A stretch of DNA of 13,504 nucleotides from positions 1-13,504 of the forward strand of contig CALEFQ010000108.1 of the NCBI GenBank assembly GCA_937877125.1, written 5' to 3'. The notes beneath the pieces were generated by a model that was not told the DNA's origin, made no database searches, and was given only the letters and a program-made list of their open reading frames with translations. A program made the translations under genes and the position numbers. Shown piece after piece: positions 6,447 through 12,823 of the stretch (the stretch's first letter is position 1; the number at the start of each line of letters is the position of its first letter). The stretch is from an uncultured bacterium (GTDB lineage: Bacteria; Patescibacteriota; CALEFQ01).

Positions 6447-6480
6447 AAAACGAGGGGAATCCTACAGAAAGGAGGGACCT

Positions 6481-6885
6481 ATGGCCAACTGGAACACGGA
6501 GAGATGGCTGAGCCATCAGAACGAATGCCAGGCCAAAGCGGCCGAGCTTCGTCGGCAACATTCCGCCAAACTGGCAGAAATTGCCAAGGCGGAAGAAGTG
6601 CTGAAAGCCACAAAGATTCGCCACGAAAAAACTACCAATGAAATCCTCGAACTCGAAAGAATCGCACAGACCGACGCCCCTAGTGGATACACCCGATGTT
6701 GTGGAGAGGATGAAACCGGACGACAGTGCCCGGAAATCATCCCAAATACGAAGAAAGCCCTGCAAGAGGCAGGCTGGGAGGAAGGATACTATAGCTGCGG
6801 GTGCGGGGAAACCGATGAATGGTTTTGCCCGAAGCACAACCAGCAGCATAGGTACGGAGTCGGATGCTGGAAATGCATCGAATAA
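6481..6885 (+). CDS. Orphan Cys-rich protein with coiled-coil and probable zinc-binding C-terminus
   Basis: A 134-residue protein that I do not recognise. Residues about 8-62 are highly charged and helical with coiled-coil character (ECQAKAAELRRQHSAKL and onward). The C-terminal half has eight Cys and several His: Cys73-Cys74, Cys83, CGC (106-108), FCPKH (115-119), HRYGVGCWKC (123-132), spaced as expected for one or two zinc-binding knuckles. Such an arrangement is often used for nucleic-acid or protein binding, but no family was identified. The start is supported by AAGGAGGG about 5 nt before the ATG. The minus-strand frame over the same bases lacks such a signal and reads as a shadow. The class-V PLP enzyme gene begins 80 nt downstream after two hairpins, so cotranscription is possible. 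Confidence 0.7.
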   Translation: MANWNTERWLSHQNECQAKAAELRRQHSAKLAEIAKAEEVLKATKIRHEKTTNEILELERIAQTDAPSGYTRCCGEDETGRQCPEIIPNTKKALQEAGWEEGYYSCGCGETDEWFCPKHNQQHRYGVGCWKCIE

Positions 6886-6895
6886 ACCCCTCGTT

Positions 6896-6947
6896 GGAGC
6901 AAAGGATGCGTCTTTGCTCCTCCCTCATTGCCCCGCCCGCGGCGGGG
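6896..6947 (+). terminator. Two hairpins between the Cys-rich gene and the PLP/radical-SAM operon
   Basis: GGAGCAAAG (6896-6904) pairs with CTTTGCTCC (6912-6920), and CCCCGCC (6931-6937) pairs with GGCGGGG (6941-6947). Neither is followed by a T-run, so they may be weak terminators, processing sites or mRNA 3' protection rather than full stops. Confidence 0.4.
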
Positions 6948-6965
6948 TAGTGACGGACAAAACTT

Positions 6966-8309
6966 ATGACCATAAAACCAGAAAATTTATTTCGGAAAGC
7001 CATTCTAGATTTCCCGGTTAAGACAAAACGGCTCGGAAAAGTTCGTTACGTCAATTTTGACCACGCCGCCACCACACCCCCTCTCAAATCCGTCGAAGCC
7101 AGCCTCGATTCTTTTATGGTTCGCTACGGATCAGTCCATCGCGGGGCCGGTCAAAAATCCCAGATCTCGACAAATCGCTACGAGCATACGCGTAAAATTA
7201 TCAGGGATTTCGTCAATGCTCCCAAGGATAGTTATGTGCTATTCACCGGCAACACCACCGGAGCTATGAATACCCTGTCTTACTTTTTGGCTTTCCTTTC
7301 GGGGAGAATCGCCGTTTCCGCCATTGAACACAGTTCTTCCTGGTTGCCATTTGTCAAGGCGGAAGGCGTAAAATTATTAGGTGCTAAGCAGGGATCGCTA
7401 TTCGAAATGGAAAAAATCAATAAACGAATCCAGATTTTCGGCCAGCGCCAAGTCTGTCGGTACCAACTAAATTCGCAAGGGGAATTTGACTTGACCGACA
7501 TTGAAAGAATTCTGCAACAAAAAAAGATAAAAGCCCTGGTGGTCACTGCCTCATCAAACCTGACCGGCTATTGCCCCGACTTAAAAAAAATTAGCCGTTT
7601 GGTCCATCGCTATGGCGCTTTATTTGTCGTTGATGCTTGCCAATACCTCCAGCATCATCCTTTGGATATGGAAAAAATGGGCATAGATTTTTTGGCTGCC
7701 TCCGGGCATAAGTTTTACGCTCCCTACGGCGGGGGATTTCTGATTGGGCCGAAAAAATTTTTAGATCGTTTTCTTTCTTATCAAATTGGGGGAGGCAATC
7801 TGCCGTATATTACTAGGTCCGGCGTTTTTTTACGTTACCCCAACCAACTGGCGCATGACCCCGGCACCCCGAACGCTGGGGGAGCCATAACGATGGCCGC
7901 CGCCCTGAAAACCTTGAAGAAAATCGGGCTGAAAAAAATCGAACGCTACGAAATTTATTTGTCGCGCCGCGCCTATGAAGCTATGCGAAGGCTTCCAAAG
8001 ATAAAAATGTTCGTCACACGAGAAAAATTGAATTCCGTTATCCCCTTTGTTATCCAGGGAAAGAATTCTAGCGAAGTAGCCCGCCGTCTCAATGAAGAAT
8101 TCGGTATCGGCGTCAGGGCCGGTAACTTTTGCGTCTATGAAGCTGTCCGAAATATGCTTAACCTGAAAAATGAAAAACAAATAACCCGAGCTGTCCGACA
8201 GGGCCGGCAAAAATCAGTTCCCGGGCTGATTCGTATTTCTTTGGGATTAAGTAATCGACCATCCGATATCACTCGCCTAATCAAGGCTCTGAAAATAATT
8301 TCTACCTAA
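6966..8309 (+). CDS. Class-V PLP-dependent enzyme, cysteine desulfurase-like
   Basis: A 447-residue fold-type I PLP enzyme of the SufS/CsdA/NifS group, which classically takes sulfur from cysteine as a protein persulfide for Fe-S clusters or thiolation. Visible features: FDHAATTPP near residue 31 and SVHRGAG (family N-terminal signature), TGNTTGAMN (cofactor phosphate loop), AIEHSS, Asp223 and Gln226 in VVDACQ, Lys249 in ASGHKFYAPYGGG (Schiff-base lysine), and RAGNFC with Cys389, at the position of the persulfide-forming Cys in the RxGxxC motif of SufS. The sulfur-relay residue is therefore present. Length is slightly above the usual 400-410. The ATG at 6966 has no SD. It leads a three-gene operon with two radical-SAM-type proteins, only 1 nt from the next gene; sulfur supply to those enzymes or their product is a reasonable inference. 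Selenocysteine lyase or another class-V activity cannot be excluded. Confidence 0.85.
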   Translation: MTIKPENLFRKAILDFPVKTKRLGKVRYVNFDHAATTPPLKSVEASLDSFMVRYGSVHRGAGQKSQISTNRYEHTRKIIRDFVNAPKDSYVLFTGNTTGAMNTLSYFLAFLSGRIAVSAIEHSSSWLPFVKAEGVKLLGAKQGSLFEMEKINKRIQIFGQRQVCRYQLNSQGEFDLTDIERILQQKKIKALVVTASSNLTGYCPDLKKISRLVHRYGALFVVDACQYLQHHPLDMEKMGIDFLAASGHKFYAPYGGGFLIGPKKFLDRFLSYQIGGGNLPYITRSGVFLRYPNQLAHDPGTPNAGGAITMAAALKTLKKIGLKKIERYEIYLSRRAYEAMRRLPKIKMFVTREKLNSVIPFVIQGKNSSEVARRLNEEFGIGVRAGNFCVYEAVRNMLNLKNEKQITRAVRQGRQKSVPGLIRISLGLSNRPSDITRLIKALKIIST

Positions 8310-8310
8310 T

Positions 8311-9480
8311 ATGAAAATAGCCGATCAGAGTTTCGCCGTCTGGGAAAAAATACTCAAAGAAATTCCTGTTGCCGTGAACAATTTTTACGGCGATCCGGTT
8401 TTGCAATGGAACGACACCTTGGAAAAACTGGAAAATTTACTGGCCACTGCGCACACCGGTCCGGTCGGATTAATTACCAAGGGGCGTTTGACCGAATCTC
8501 ATTGTCGGCGATTACAAAAATTTTCTCAAAAGGGACTCAAAATTATTGTTCTGGTTTCTCTTTCCGAATTAGACCAATTTGAAAAAATCGGGCAAGAGCA
8601 TCGTTACGAAAATTTGCGTCTCCTAACTGCTTTGGGAATAAAATGCCTCGCTTATTTTCGGCCCCTGACTCCTCCTTACAATACCTCCCCAGAGATTATT
8701 GAAAAAGTTTGCGCCAAAGTGGCAAAAACTGGGTGCCAGGTCATGGTCGCTTCCGGTTTCCGCGGGGACGACGCGATCATCCAAGACATGAAACCGGACG
8801 AAAAAACTCGCTGGGTAATGAGGGTAAAGCTTATGACCGGGGCTGTCTATCAAGCTCTGAAAAAAAATTGTCAGAAGCATAAAATACAGCTATTCACCCG
8901 AACTGCCTGTGCGATTTCTTTCCTTACCGGTCAAAAACAATCCTACAATCCCTATTATCACAGCCCGAACCTGGTTCACTGTGAAGACTTAAAATGCCCC
9001 TTACGCCTGACTTGCGGCCGTTCTTTTGCTCCTCGTCCGGAATCTCTCGCCTTGGCAAAATTTTTGTGTTATGAATTAGAAATTATCCCGGAAAAATGTT
9101 CAGAAACTTGCTCCATAAAACCGGAAAATCGCTTGGCATGCCCGTCTTGCTGTACCACCTGTTTCCGCTTGCGCGTTCCGCGCATACTCGTAAAAAATTC
9201 AGGTTTGCGATTAGGCGATCTGACTTTCATTCGTTTCTTAACTGGATGCCTGGCTGTCCAGCCCGGGAAAAAAGATGACGGCAGCCTTAAGGTCGGCTAT
9301 GTCACTTTGCCTCGATTTCCAAAAATTTCTGGTATCCAATGTCTAAACAGTTGGTGGCCTTACGCTCACATCGGTGACCGTTGTTTCGGCTGTCTGTATT
9401 GCGTCGAACGCTACTACGGAAACGCTCGGCGCAATTTTGGCTTTCCGCCAGCGAAGTTGCTGGAATTAATCAATCCCTGA
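8311..9480 (+). CDS. Cys-rich radical-SAM-like protein with C-terminal CxxCxYC motif
   Basis: A 389-residue protein with about 20 Cys. The N-terminal half resembles strands 2-6 of a radical-SAM barrel: NNFYGDPVLQW (23-33, compare the GGEP-type strand), PVGLITKGRL, a strand at KIIVLVSLS, and IKCLAYFRPLTPP. The usual N-terminal CxxxCxxC is absent. The C-terminal half carries Cys groups HCEDLKCPLRLTC, CSETC, CPSCCTTC and finally Cys358-x2-Cys361-x2-Cys364 in DRCFGCLYCVERYYG followed by FPPAKLLELI, which looks like the segment that normally begins a radical-SAM barrel. The order is thus possibly permuted; alternatively these Cys bind auxiliary Fe-S clusters and the barrel is inactive. The start is ATG 1 nt after the upstream stop (TAA-t-ATG), implying translational coupling. 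No named family was recognised. Confidence 0.75.
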   Translation: MKIADQSFAVWEKILKEIPVAVNNFYGDPVLQWNDTLEKLENLLATAHTGPVGLITKGRLTESHCRRLQKFSQKGLKIIVLVSLSELDQFEKIGQEHRYENLRLLTALGIKCLAYFRPLTPPYNTSPEIIEKVCAKVAKTGCQVMVASGFRGDDAIIQDMKPDEKTRWVMRVKLMTGAVYQALKKNCQKHKIQLFTRTACAISFLTGQKQSYNPYYHSPNLVHCEDLKCPLRLTCGRSFAPRPESLALAKFLCYELEIIPEKCSETCSIKPENRLACPSCCTTCFRLRVPRILVKNSGLRLGDLTFIRFLTGCLAVQPGKKDDGSLKVGYVTLPRFPKISGIQCLNSWWPYAHIGDRCFGCLYCVERYYGNARRNFGFPPAKLLELINP

Positions 9481-9481
9481 T

Positions 9482-10351
9482 ATGCCTAATTATTCCGAAC
9501 GAGATTTTGGATGTCCGGTGCAGTGTCGCTACTGCGCCGTCACTAAAGTTGATCGCCGCCGCCGGCAGTGGAACAAAAAAACACTGATCGGCTTAAACGC
9601 TTCCGTGACTATTATCAATCCGCCTCCGCATCCAACGCGACAATCATTGCGAGAGTTTTATGCTTTGCCGCCGGAATTGTTTCGCGGCGACCGCATCGGC
9701 TTTAACGCCATTTCCGATCCGTTTTGGCCGAAATACCGGCCAGAATTGGATTATTTTTTGACCGCCTTCTCTCCCGTCGCTAAAATTATAACGGCCGTGA
9801 CAAAATTTCCCGTTGCTCCAGAAATCATGGAAAAACTATCTAAGGTCAACAATTTCCGCTTGGTGGTTACCGTGACCGGATTAGATTCACTGGAAAAAGT
9901 GTCGACGGCCCGCCGGCTGGAAGTTTTGCGACAAGCCCGGTATTACGGGCTTCAAGCTTTTCCGATAATTCACCCATATATAGCCGGATTAACTGATTTA
10001 ACATTCTTGTCGGCACTGAAAAAAAACGGTTATGACAAGATCGGTATAAAAGGCCTGCGTTACAATTCACGAACCATGGACCCCTGGCTGCCTAGCGCCA
10101 GTCGATCATGGTATTCGGGACACGCCGAAAAAGAGATTCTACCGGATGACGGTTGGCGAAAAAAAATCACGCAAACTGGCCTGGAAATTACTGATTTGCG
10201 TTCATGGTATGACAGCGTATGCCCCGAAACACCGCGAGTTTCACAAGTCGAAGCTCGGCAGTCAGTCATGCAAATACTGCCACGCGCGAACATTACTTCT
10301 TCGCGATCAGCGGCAGAGGTTATTGATAGCGCTATCAGGCGCCGATTATGA
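9482..10351 (+). CDS. Radical SAM protein (CxxxCxxC)
   Basis: A 289-residue protein starting almost directly with the radical-SAM [4Fe-4S] motif: Cys11-x3-Cys15-x2-Cys18 in FGCPVQCRYCAV, with the aromatic residue before the third Cys typical of the superfamily. Later segments fit barrel strands: ASVTIINPPP, IGFNAISDPFW, KIITAVTKFP, RLVVTVTGLDSLE, RLEVLRQARYYGLQAFPIIHPYIAGLTD (strand 5 region), and YDKIGIKGLRYN. The C-terminus is basic and has one more Cys only, so no auxiliary cluster is evident. The enzyme would cleave S-adenosylmethionine to start a radical reaction; substrate is unknown. The DPFW motif recalls spore-photolyase-like and DUF5131-type proteins, but I cannot assign it. It is 1 nt behind the preceding gene (TGA-t-ATG), the last of the operon, so the two radical-SAM-type proteins probably act together or as a complex. 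Confidence 0.83.
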   Translation: MPNYSERDFGCPVQCRYCAVTKVDRRRRQWNKKTLIGLNASVTIINPPPHPTRQSLREFYALPPELFRGDRIGFNAISDPFWPKYRPELDYFLTAFSPVAKIITAVTKFPVAPEIMEKLSKVNNFRLVVTVTGLDSLEKVSTARRLEVLRQARYYGLQAFPIIHPYIAGLTDLTFLSALKKNGYDKIGIKGLRYNSRTMDPWLPSASRSWYSGHAEKEILPDDGWRKKITQTGLEITDLRSWYDSVCPETPRVSQVEARQSVMQILPRANITSSRSAAEVIDSAIRRRL

Positions 10352-10486
10352 AGCGATAACCAAAAACAATACTGAAACTATACGATTGCGATAATTTTGA
10401 CATTTGACCTGCTCTATGGCTTGGATCAGCCACTTTTCCCCAGTTTATACCATTGATCATCTTCGCAAAGACCAATACAATGATAT

Positions 10487-10510
10487 GAAACCCTCGAATC
10501 CGAGGGTTTC
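10487..10510. terminator. Hairpin downstream of the radical-SAM operon
   Basis: GAAACCCTCG (10487-10496) pairs perfectly with CGAGGGTTTC (10501-10510), loop AATC. It lacks a proper T-run but is the first strong hairpin after the operon's last stop (10351) and is the likely transcript end. The 135 nt before it show no gene. Confidence 0.45.
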
Positions 10511-10516
10511 CTGTGC

Positions 10517-10612
10517 CAGTTTAACACCCTTAATTTCCAACAGTGCGGCTTCGGGATCACTGATCCTAAGGCCGCGCTTAAGCGGTGTTAATCGGCCAAA
10601 CTGTTGGTTTTT
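10517..10612 (+). promoter_or_regulatory. Attenuator-like RNA with mutually exclusive stems
   Basis: Terminator form: CCAACAGT (10537-10544) pairs with ACTGTTGG (10600-10607) followed by TTTTTCTT, with an inner hairpin GCGGC...GCCGC holding GGATC/GATCC. Alternative form: TAACACC (10522-10528) with GGTGTTA (10584-10590) extended by CAGTT/AACTG (10517-10521/10599-10603). AACTG is used in both, so the forms exclude each other. The T-run ends 11 nt before the ATG of the coiled-coil protein gene. It could instead be a pseudoknotted small RNA with its own terminator. Confidence 0.5.
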
Positions 10613-10623
10613 CTTCAATTTTT

Positions 10624-11745
10624 ATGTCCAAGAAAAACCACGAGAGTTACCAGGAGGAAAGCCCGTCAGAAAAAAAGGATCCCGAGCTCTTTGAAAACGA
10701 GCCTATCGACATGCAACCATCGCGCCGCGGTCGCGTCGTTTCCACAATGATTGTCATCGTGGTGGCTATTTTAGTTATCTGGGTATTCGCGCGAAACAAT
10801 GAAGAACCCGCCCAGGAAGCTGTTTCTGAGGAGACTACCCAAGAAGATACTGCCGTCGCCGAAGCGTTGCCGGAAAACAATGAAACGGCTGAAACCGCGG
10901 ATCCGGAAGCACAGTTAACTCAGCTAAGAGACGATTTCAACCGCACTTGGCAGGCAACTACCGATGAAATCACGGCCTCGACCGAAATGGCTCTGAATAA
11001 TTTCGACGACAAAAAAACCGCCGCTTCGGAAAAATTGGCTGAAATAAGCGACACTTACAAGAAATCAGCTGATAAACTGATAGACCAGGGATTAGCCAGC
11101 GCCAAGAAAAAAGTGGAAAGCTTGTCCCAAACGAATTTGAAATCGCTCGCCAGCCTGCAAACGAAAACTTTGGCTAAAACTACGGCTGAGCAACTGGAAG
11201 CTGCCCTGCCAAAGGCAAATGAGCAGTTGAGCTCCGCTAAGGAACAAGTTGTGTCTGCTATCTCCGACAATACCGATAAATTGACGGCGACGATCGATCA
11301 AGCTGTCAGTAAAGCGATAGAGCAAAATGACGACGCCAAACAGAAATTGGCCGAGCAAACAGTCACCGAATCCGAAACAGAAGTAAAAGTCACGGAAACC
11401 GAAACGACGGCAACGGAAGAAATGAAAATCGAGGAAACCAAGCCCGTTGTTACTGGCGAAAGTATTGAGGTAATAGCAGATACCGGGGACAGTATTACGA
11501 AACTAGCTCGAAAAGCGCTTGCCTCCGCTATGGATAGCGGGAAAGTCAGCAAAGATCTGAACGCCGAACAGCGCATTTACATTGAAGATTATCTGCAAAA
11601 CCGGACCGGTAGTCACTGGATTGCTGTCGGTGATACCCAGTCATTCTCCTTAGATACTATCAACGAAGCAGTCGACCTGGCCCAGAAATTGACCGAAGCC
11701 CAGCAGAATCATCTACAAATGTATTCTAGCCACGTAAGCTTCTAG
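10624..11745 (+). CDS. Membrane-anchored coiled-coil protein with LysM-like C-terminal region
   Basis: A 373-residue protein. The start at ATG 10624 (MSKKNHESYQEE) is preferred over an in-frame GTG at 10585, which lies inside the attenuator stem. Order: a hydrophilic cytoplasmic head (1-36) ending in Arg-rich RRGR, one transmembrane helix (about 38-55, VVSTMIVIVVAILVIWVF), a very acidic linker (59-95, Glu/Thr/Ala-rich), a long Ala/Lys/Glu coiled-coil region (about 95-245), a Thr/Glu-rich linker (246-277), and a conserved-looking domain (280-368) with ADTGDSITKLARKAL, EQRIYIEDYLQ and HWIAVGDTQSFS. The GDSITKLA pattern recalls LysM-type wall-binding domains, which would suit an extracellular C-terminus, but this is a weak resemblance. 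I infer a cell-envelope structural or attachment protein. A strong hairpin follows the stop. Confidence 0.8.
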   Translation: MSKKNHESYQEESPSEKKDPELFENEPIDMQPSRRGRVVSTMIVIVVAILVIWVFARNNEEPAQEAVSEETTQEDTAVAEALPENNETAETADPEAQLTQLRDDFNRTWQATTDEITASTEMALNNFDDKKTAASEKLAEISDTYKKSADKLIDQGLASAKKKVESLSQTNLKSLASLQTKTLAKTTAEQLEAALPKANEQLSSAKEQVVSAISDNTDKLTATIDQAVSKAIEQNDDAKQKLAEQTVTESETEVKVTETETTATEEMKIEETKPVVTGESIEVIADTGDSITKLARKALASAMDSGKVSKDLNAEQRIYIEDYLQNRTGSHWIAVGDTQSFSLDTINEAVDLAQKLTEAQQNHLQMYSSHVSF

Positions 11746-11754
11746 GGGCCAATA

Positions 11755-11788
11755 ACAAATCCTCCCTTAATTTTGAGGGAGGATTTGT
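11755..11788. terminator. Terminator hairpin after the coiled-coil protein gene
   Basis: A 13-bp perfect stem (11755-11767 with 11776-11788, core CCTCCCT/AGGGAGG) begins 10 nt after the stop codon. The arms end in AAAT/ATTT rather than a long T-run. Confidence 0.65.
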
Positions 11789-11802
11789 GTTAAAAGAAAA
11801 TA

Positions 11803-11823
11803 GGGGAGATCGGTGATCTCCCC
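11803..11823 (-). terminator. Terminator of the small membrane protein gene at 11864
   Basis: GGGGAGATC (11803-11811) pairs with GATCTCCCC (11815-11823), loop of 3 nt. On the minus strand it is followed by TATTTTCTTTT, a usable T-rich tail. Confidence 0.6.
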
Positions 11824-11863
11824 CGGGGTGAACGGAGACTGAAAAATTTTTCGGGCATGGCCG

Positions 11864-12007
11864 TTAAGCTTCTTTTTTCGCCTTCTCAGCTGAATTTTCA
11901 TCCGGTTTTGTCGCATCCTGGGCTTTGTTCTGCCCCCACCAGCAAACAGCCACCGGCCCTCCCACCAGCACCAGAACAATCAGACCGACGATTCCCAGCG
12001 GATCCAT
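11864..12007 (-). CDS. Small membrane protein A (47 aa), paralogue of the 12522 gene
   Basis: A longer frame opens at 12049, but the ATG at 12005-12007 is chosen because AAGGAGGT stands 4 nt before it, a near-ideal SD; the longer version would start upstream of the probable transcript. The 47-residue product has one transmembrane helix (about 4-21, LGIVGLIVLVLVGGPVAV) followed by CWWGQ and a charged tail (NKAQDATKPDENSAEKAKK). The segment VCWWGQ resembles VCCWRQ in the 57-residue protein encoded at 12522, which also has the same promoter architecture, so the two are probably paralogues. Function is unknown; small toxin-like, stress or regulatory membrane proteins have this size and shape, but nothing here shows toxicity. 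Confidence 0.7.
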   Translation of the reverse strand: MDPLGIVGLIVLVLVGGPVAVCWWGQNKAQDATKPDENSAEKAKKEA

Positions 12008-12037
12008 AATAACCTCCTTCCCGCAACGGTTATCCAG

Positions 12038-12079
12038 AGTATAATCCATTCTCCAAAACTGTCAATACCAATATTGACG
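12038..12079 (-). promoter_or_regulatory. Promoter/operator module A
   Basis: On the minus strand TTGACA (12060-12065), 16-nt spacer, TATACT (12038-12043). The -35 is half of an inverted repeat, TGTCAATA-N4-TATTGACG (12060-12079). The predicted start lies about 24 nt before the gene. Geometry and sequence match module B at 12727-12768. Confidence 0.65.
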
Positions 12080-12132
12080 TTTTACACAGACAACCAAATA
12101 TTCGCTGAAAATAAGCTTTTTAAAGATCGAAA

Positions 12133-12151
12133 GTGTCAAAATATTTGACAC
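12133..12151. promoter_or_regulatory. Second inverted repeat of module A
   Basis: GTGTCAAA-N3-TTTGACAC is a perfect palindromic repeat 74 nt beyond the start of the first repeat. No good -10 accompanies either half, so it is more likely an auxiliary operator (for example for DNA looping) than a promoter. Confidence 0.5.
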
Positions 12152-12438
12152 AATACCATTTTAACCGCTTGTAAGGCAAAGAGAAAATCGGAAATCTGAC
12201 CCAATTCAAACCAGAATATTGTTTTGGCCTCCCCGGCAATTTTGCTATAACAATTTTCACGAACCAGTTTTCCCTAAAACAAAAAAACGCCGCGGAGCGT
12301 ATAACTGAGCAAGGAAAATTCTGAAAAAAATCTGACAAATCGATTGATCAAGTGGCAATAGGCCAACAAGCGAATTGAATCTTAAAGAGAATATCTCAAA
12401 ATTTATGGTAGCCAGGCAACCTTCTAGTTTCTCGGTGA
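12152..12438. other. Intergenic stretch without a visible gene
   Basis: AT-rich sequence of nearly 290 nt. A minus-strand frame across 12120-12338 has no SD or family resemblance and is probably chance. The only structure is a short ACGC/GCGT hairpin (12287-12300) followed on the minus strand by seven T, a weak terminator candidate. Confidence 0.4.
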
Positions 12439-12470
12439 CAAAACCCCCAAATTACAACTTGGGGGCTTTG
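12439..12470. terminator. Terminator-like hairpin
   Basis: CCCCCAA (12444-12450) pairs with TTGGGGG (12459-12465), extended after one mismatch by CAAA/TTTG. On either strand it is followed only by short T-runs. It may back up the next hairpin for minus-strand transcripts. Confidence 0.4.
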
Positions 12471-12485
12471 GTATGATAAATGAAA

Positions 12486-12505
12486 AGGAGACGAAACCGT
12501 CTCCT
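12486..12505 (-). terminator. Terminator of the small membrane protein gene at 12522
   Basis: AGGAGACG (12486-12493) pairs with CGTCTCCT (12498-12505), loop AAAC. On the minus strand TTTTCATTTATC follows. It begins 16 nt beyond the stop codon. Confidence 0.6.
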
Positions 12506-12521
12506 ATGACCTCCCAAAAGG

Positions 12522-12695
12522 TCACTTTCTGTCATTGTGCTTGAACATTTCCGAACACTGTTCAGAAATTTCCTTTTTTACCTCCTGGAAAAATTTTCTC
12601 ATCGCTCGGGGTTGCCGCCAACAGCAAACCTTCATTGCAACCCCAATTAAGAGAAAATAACTGCTGAAAGCGAGAAATCCTTGATAACGCCCCAT
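12522..12695 (-). CDS. Small membrane protein B (57 aa), paralogue of the 11864 gene
   Basis: The frame is open from an ATG at 12719, but the ATG at 12693-12695 is chosen because GGAAGGAGG stands 5 nt before it. The 57-residue product has one transmembrane helix (about 7-25, FLAFSSYFLLIGVAMKV), then CCWRQ and an amphipathic, mostly basic helix (PRAMRKFFQEVKKEISEQ) with a further Cys near the end. The shared VC-x-W-x-Q after the helix and the duplicated upstream region suggest common ancestry with the 47-residue neighbour, although the tails have diverged (basic here, mixed charge there). Function unknown. Confidence 0.68.
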   Translation of the reverse strand: MGRYQGFLAFSSYFLLIGVAMKVCCWRQPRAMRKFFQEVKKEISEQCSEMFKHNDRK

Positions 12696-12726
12696 AAAAC
12701 CCTCCTTCCAGAACACCATTACCTAG

Positions 12727-12768
12727 AGTATATTACCCGATAAAATATTGTCAATACCAAAATTGACA
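12727..12768 (-). promoter_or_regulatory. Promoter/operator module B
   Basis: On the minus strand TTGACA (12749-12754), 16-nt spacer, TATACT (12727-12732). The -35 is half of an inverted repeat, TGTCAAT...AATTGACA (12749-12768), sharing TGTCAATACCAA with module A. The leader is about 25 nt. Confidence 0.65.
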
Positions 12769-12823
12769 CTTATGCACACAAGGTCAATATCTTTCGTAAA
12801 AAGAAGGTTTATAGACACCGATC

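Larger units (their letters stand above)
5652..6480 (+). other. About 830 nt without a convincing gene, dense in hairpins; candidate structured RNA
   Basis: No reading frame here has convincing protein character. The plus strand carries at least nine perfect or near-perfect stem-loops: 5682-5703, 5702-5746, 5776-5800 (whose loop GGCG can pair with CGCC at 5806-5809, a possible pseudoknot), 5849-5863, 5992-6007, 6008-6037, 6124-6163 (TCGGGG/CCCCGA enclosing CTGGC-GAA-GCCAG), 6311-6325 and 6393-6416, then 6418-6446. No promoter was found within it, so it may be transcribed from 5095 as an intercistronic or processed RNA. I compared it by eye with RNase P RNA, tmRNA, SRP RNA and intron motifs and found no match. 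Confidence 0.4.

Noticed and set aside
5652..6480. Known structured RNAs (RNase P RNA, tmRNA, SRP RNA, group I or II intron)
   Set aside because: I looked for their conserved sequence cores and found none; the partial likenesses (such as GATTCGAA near 6161) do not fit a T-arm.
6418..6849. Minus-strand frame (143 aa) opposite the Cys-rich gene
   Set aside because: The plus-strand gene has a perfect SD and coherent protein character; this frame has neither.
10585..10623. Longer GTG start for the coiled-coil membrane protein
   Set aside because: The extra 13 codons lie inside the attenuator stems and T-run, and the ATG at 10624 begins a typical basic N-terminus.
11767..11979. Minus-strand frame (70 aa) overlapping small membrane protein A
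   Set aside because: It is out of frame with the SD-supported gene and runs through two terminator hairpins.
12120..12338. Minus-strand frame (72 aa) between the two small membrane protein genes
   Set aside because: No SD, and no recognisable family; it begins in a low-complexity AT-rich stretch and ends at an operator-like repeat.
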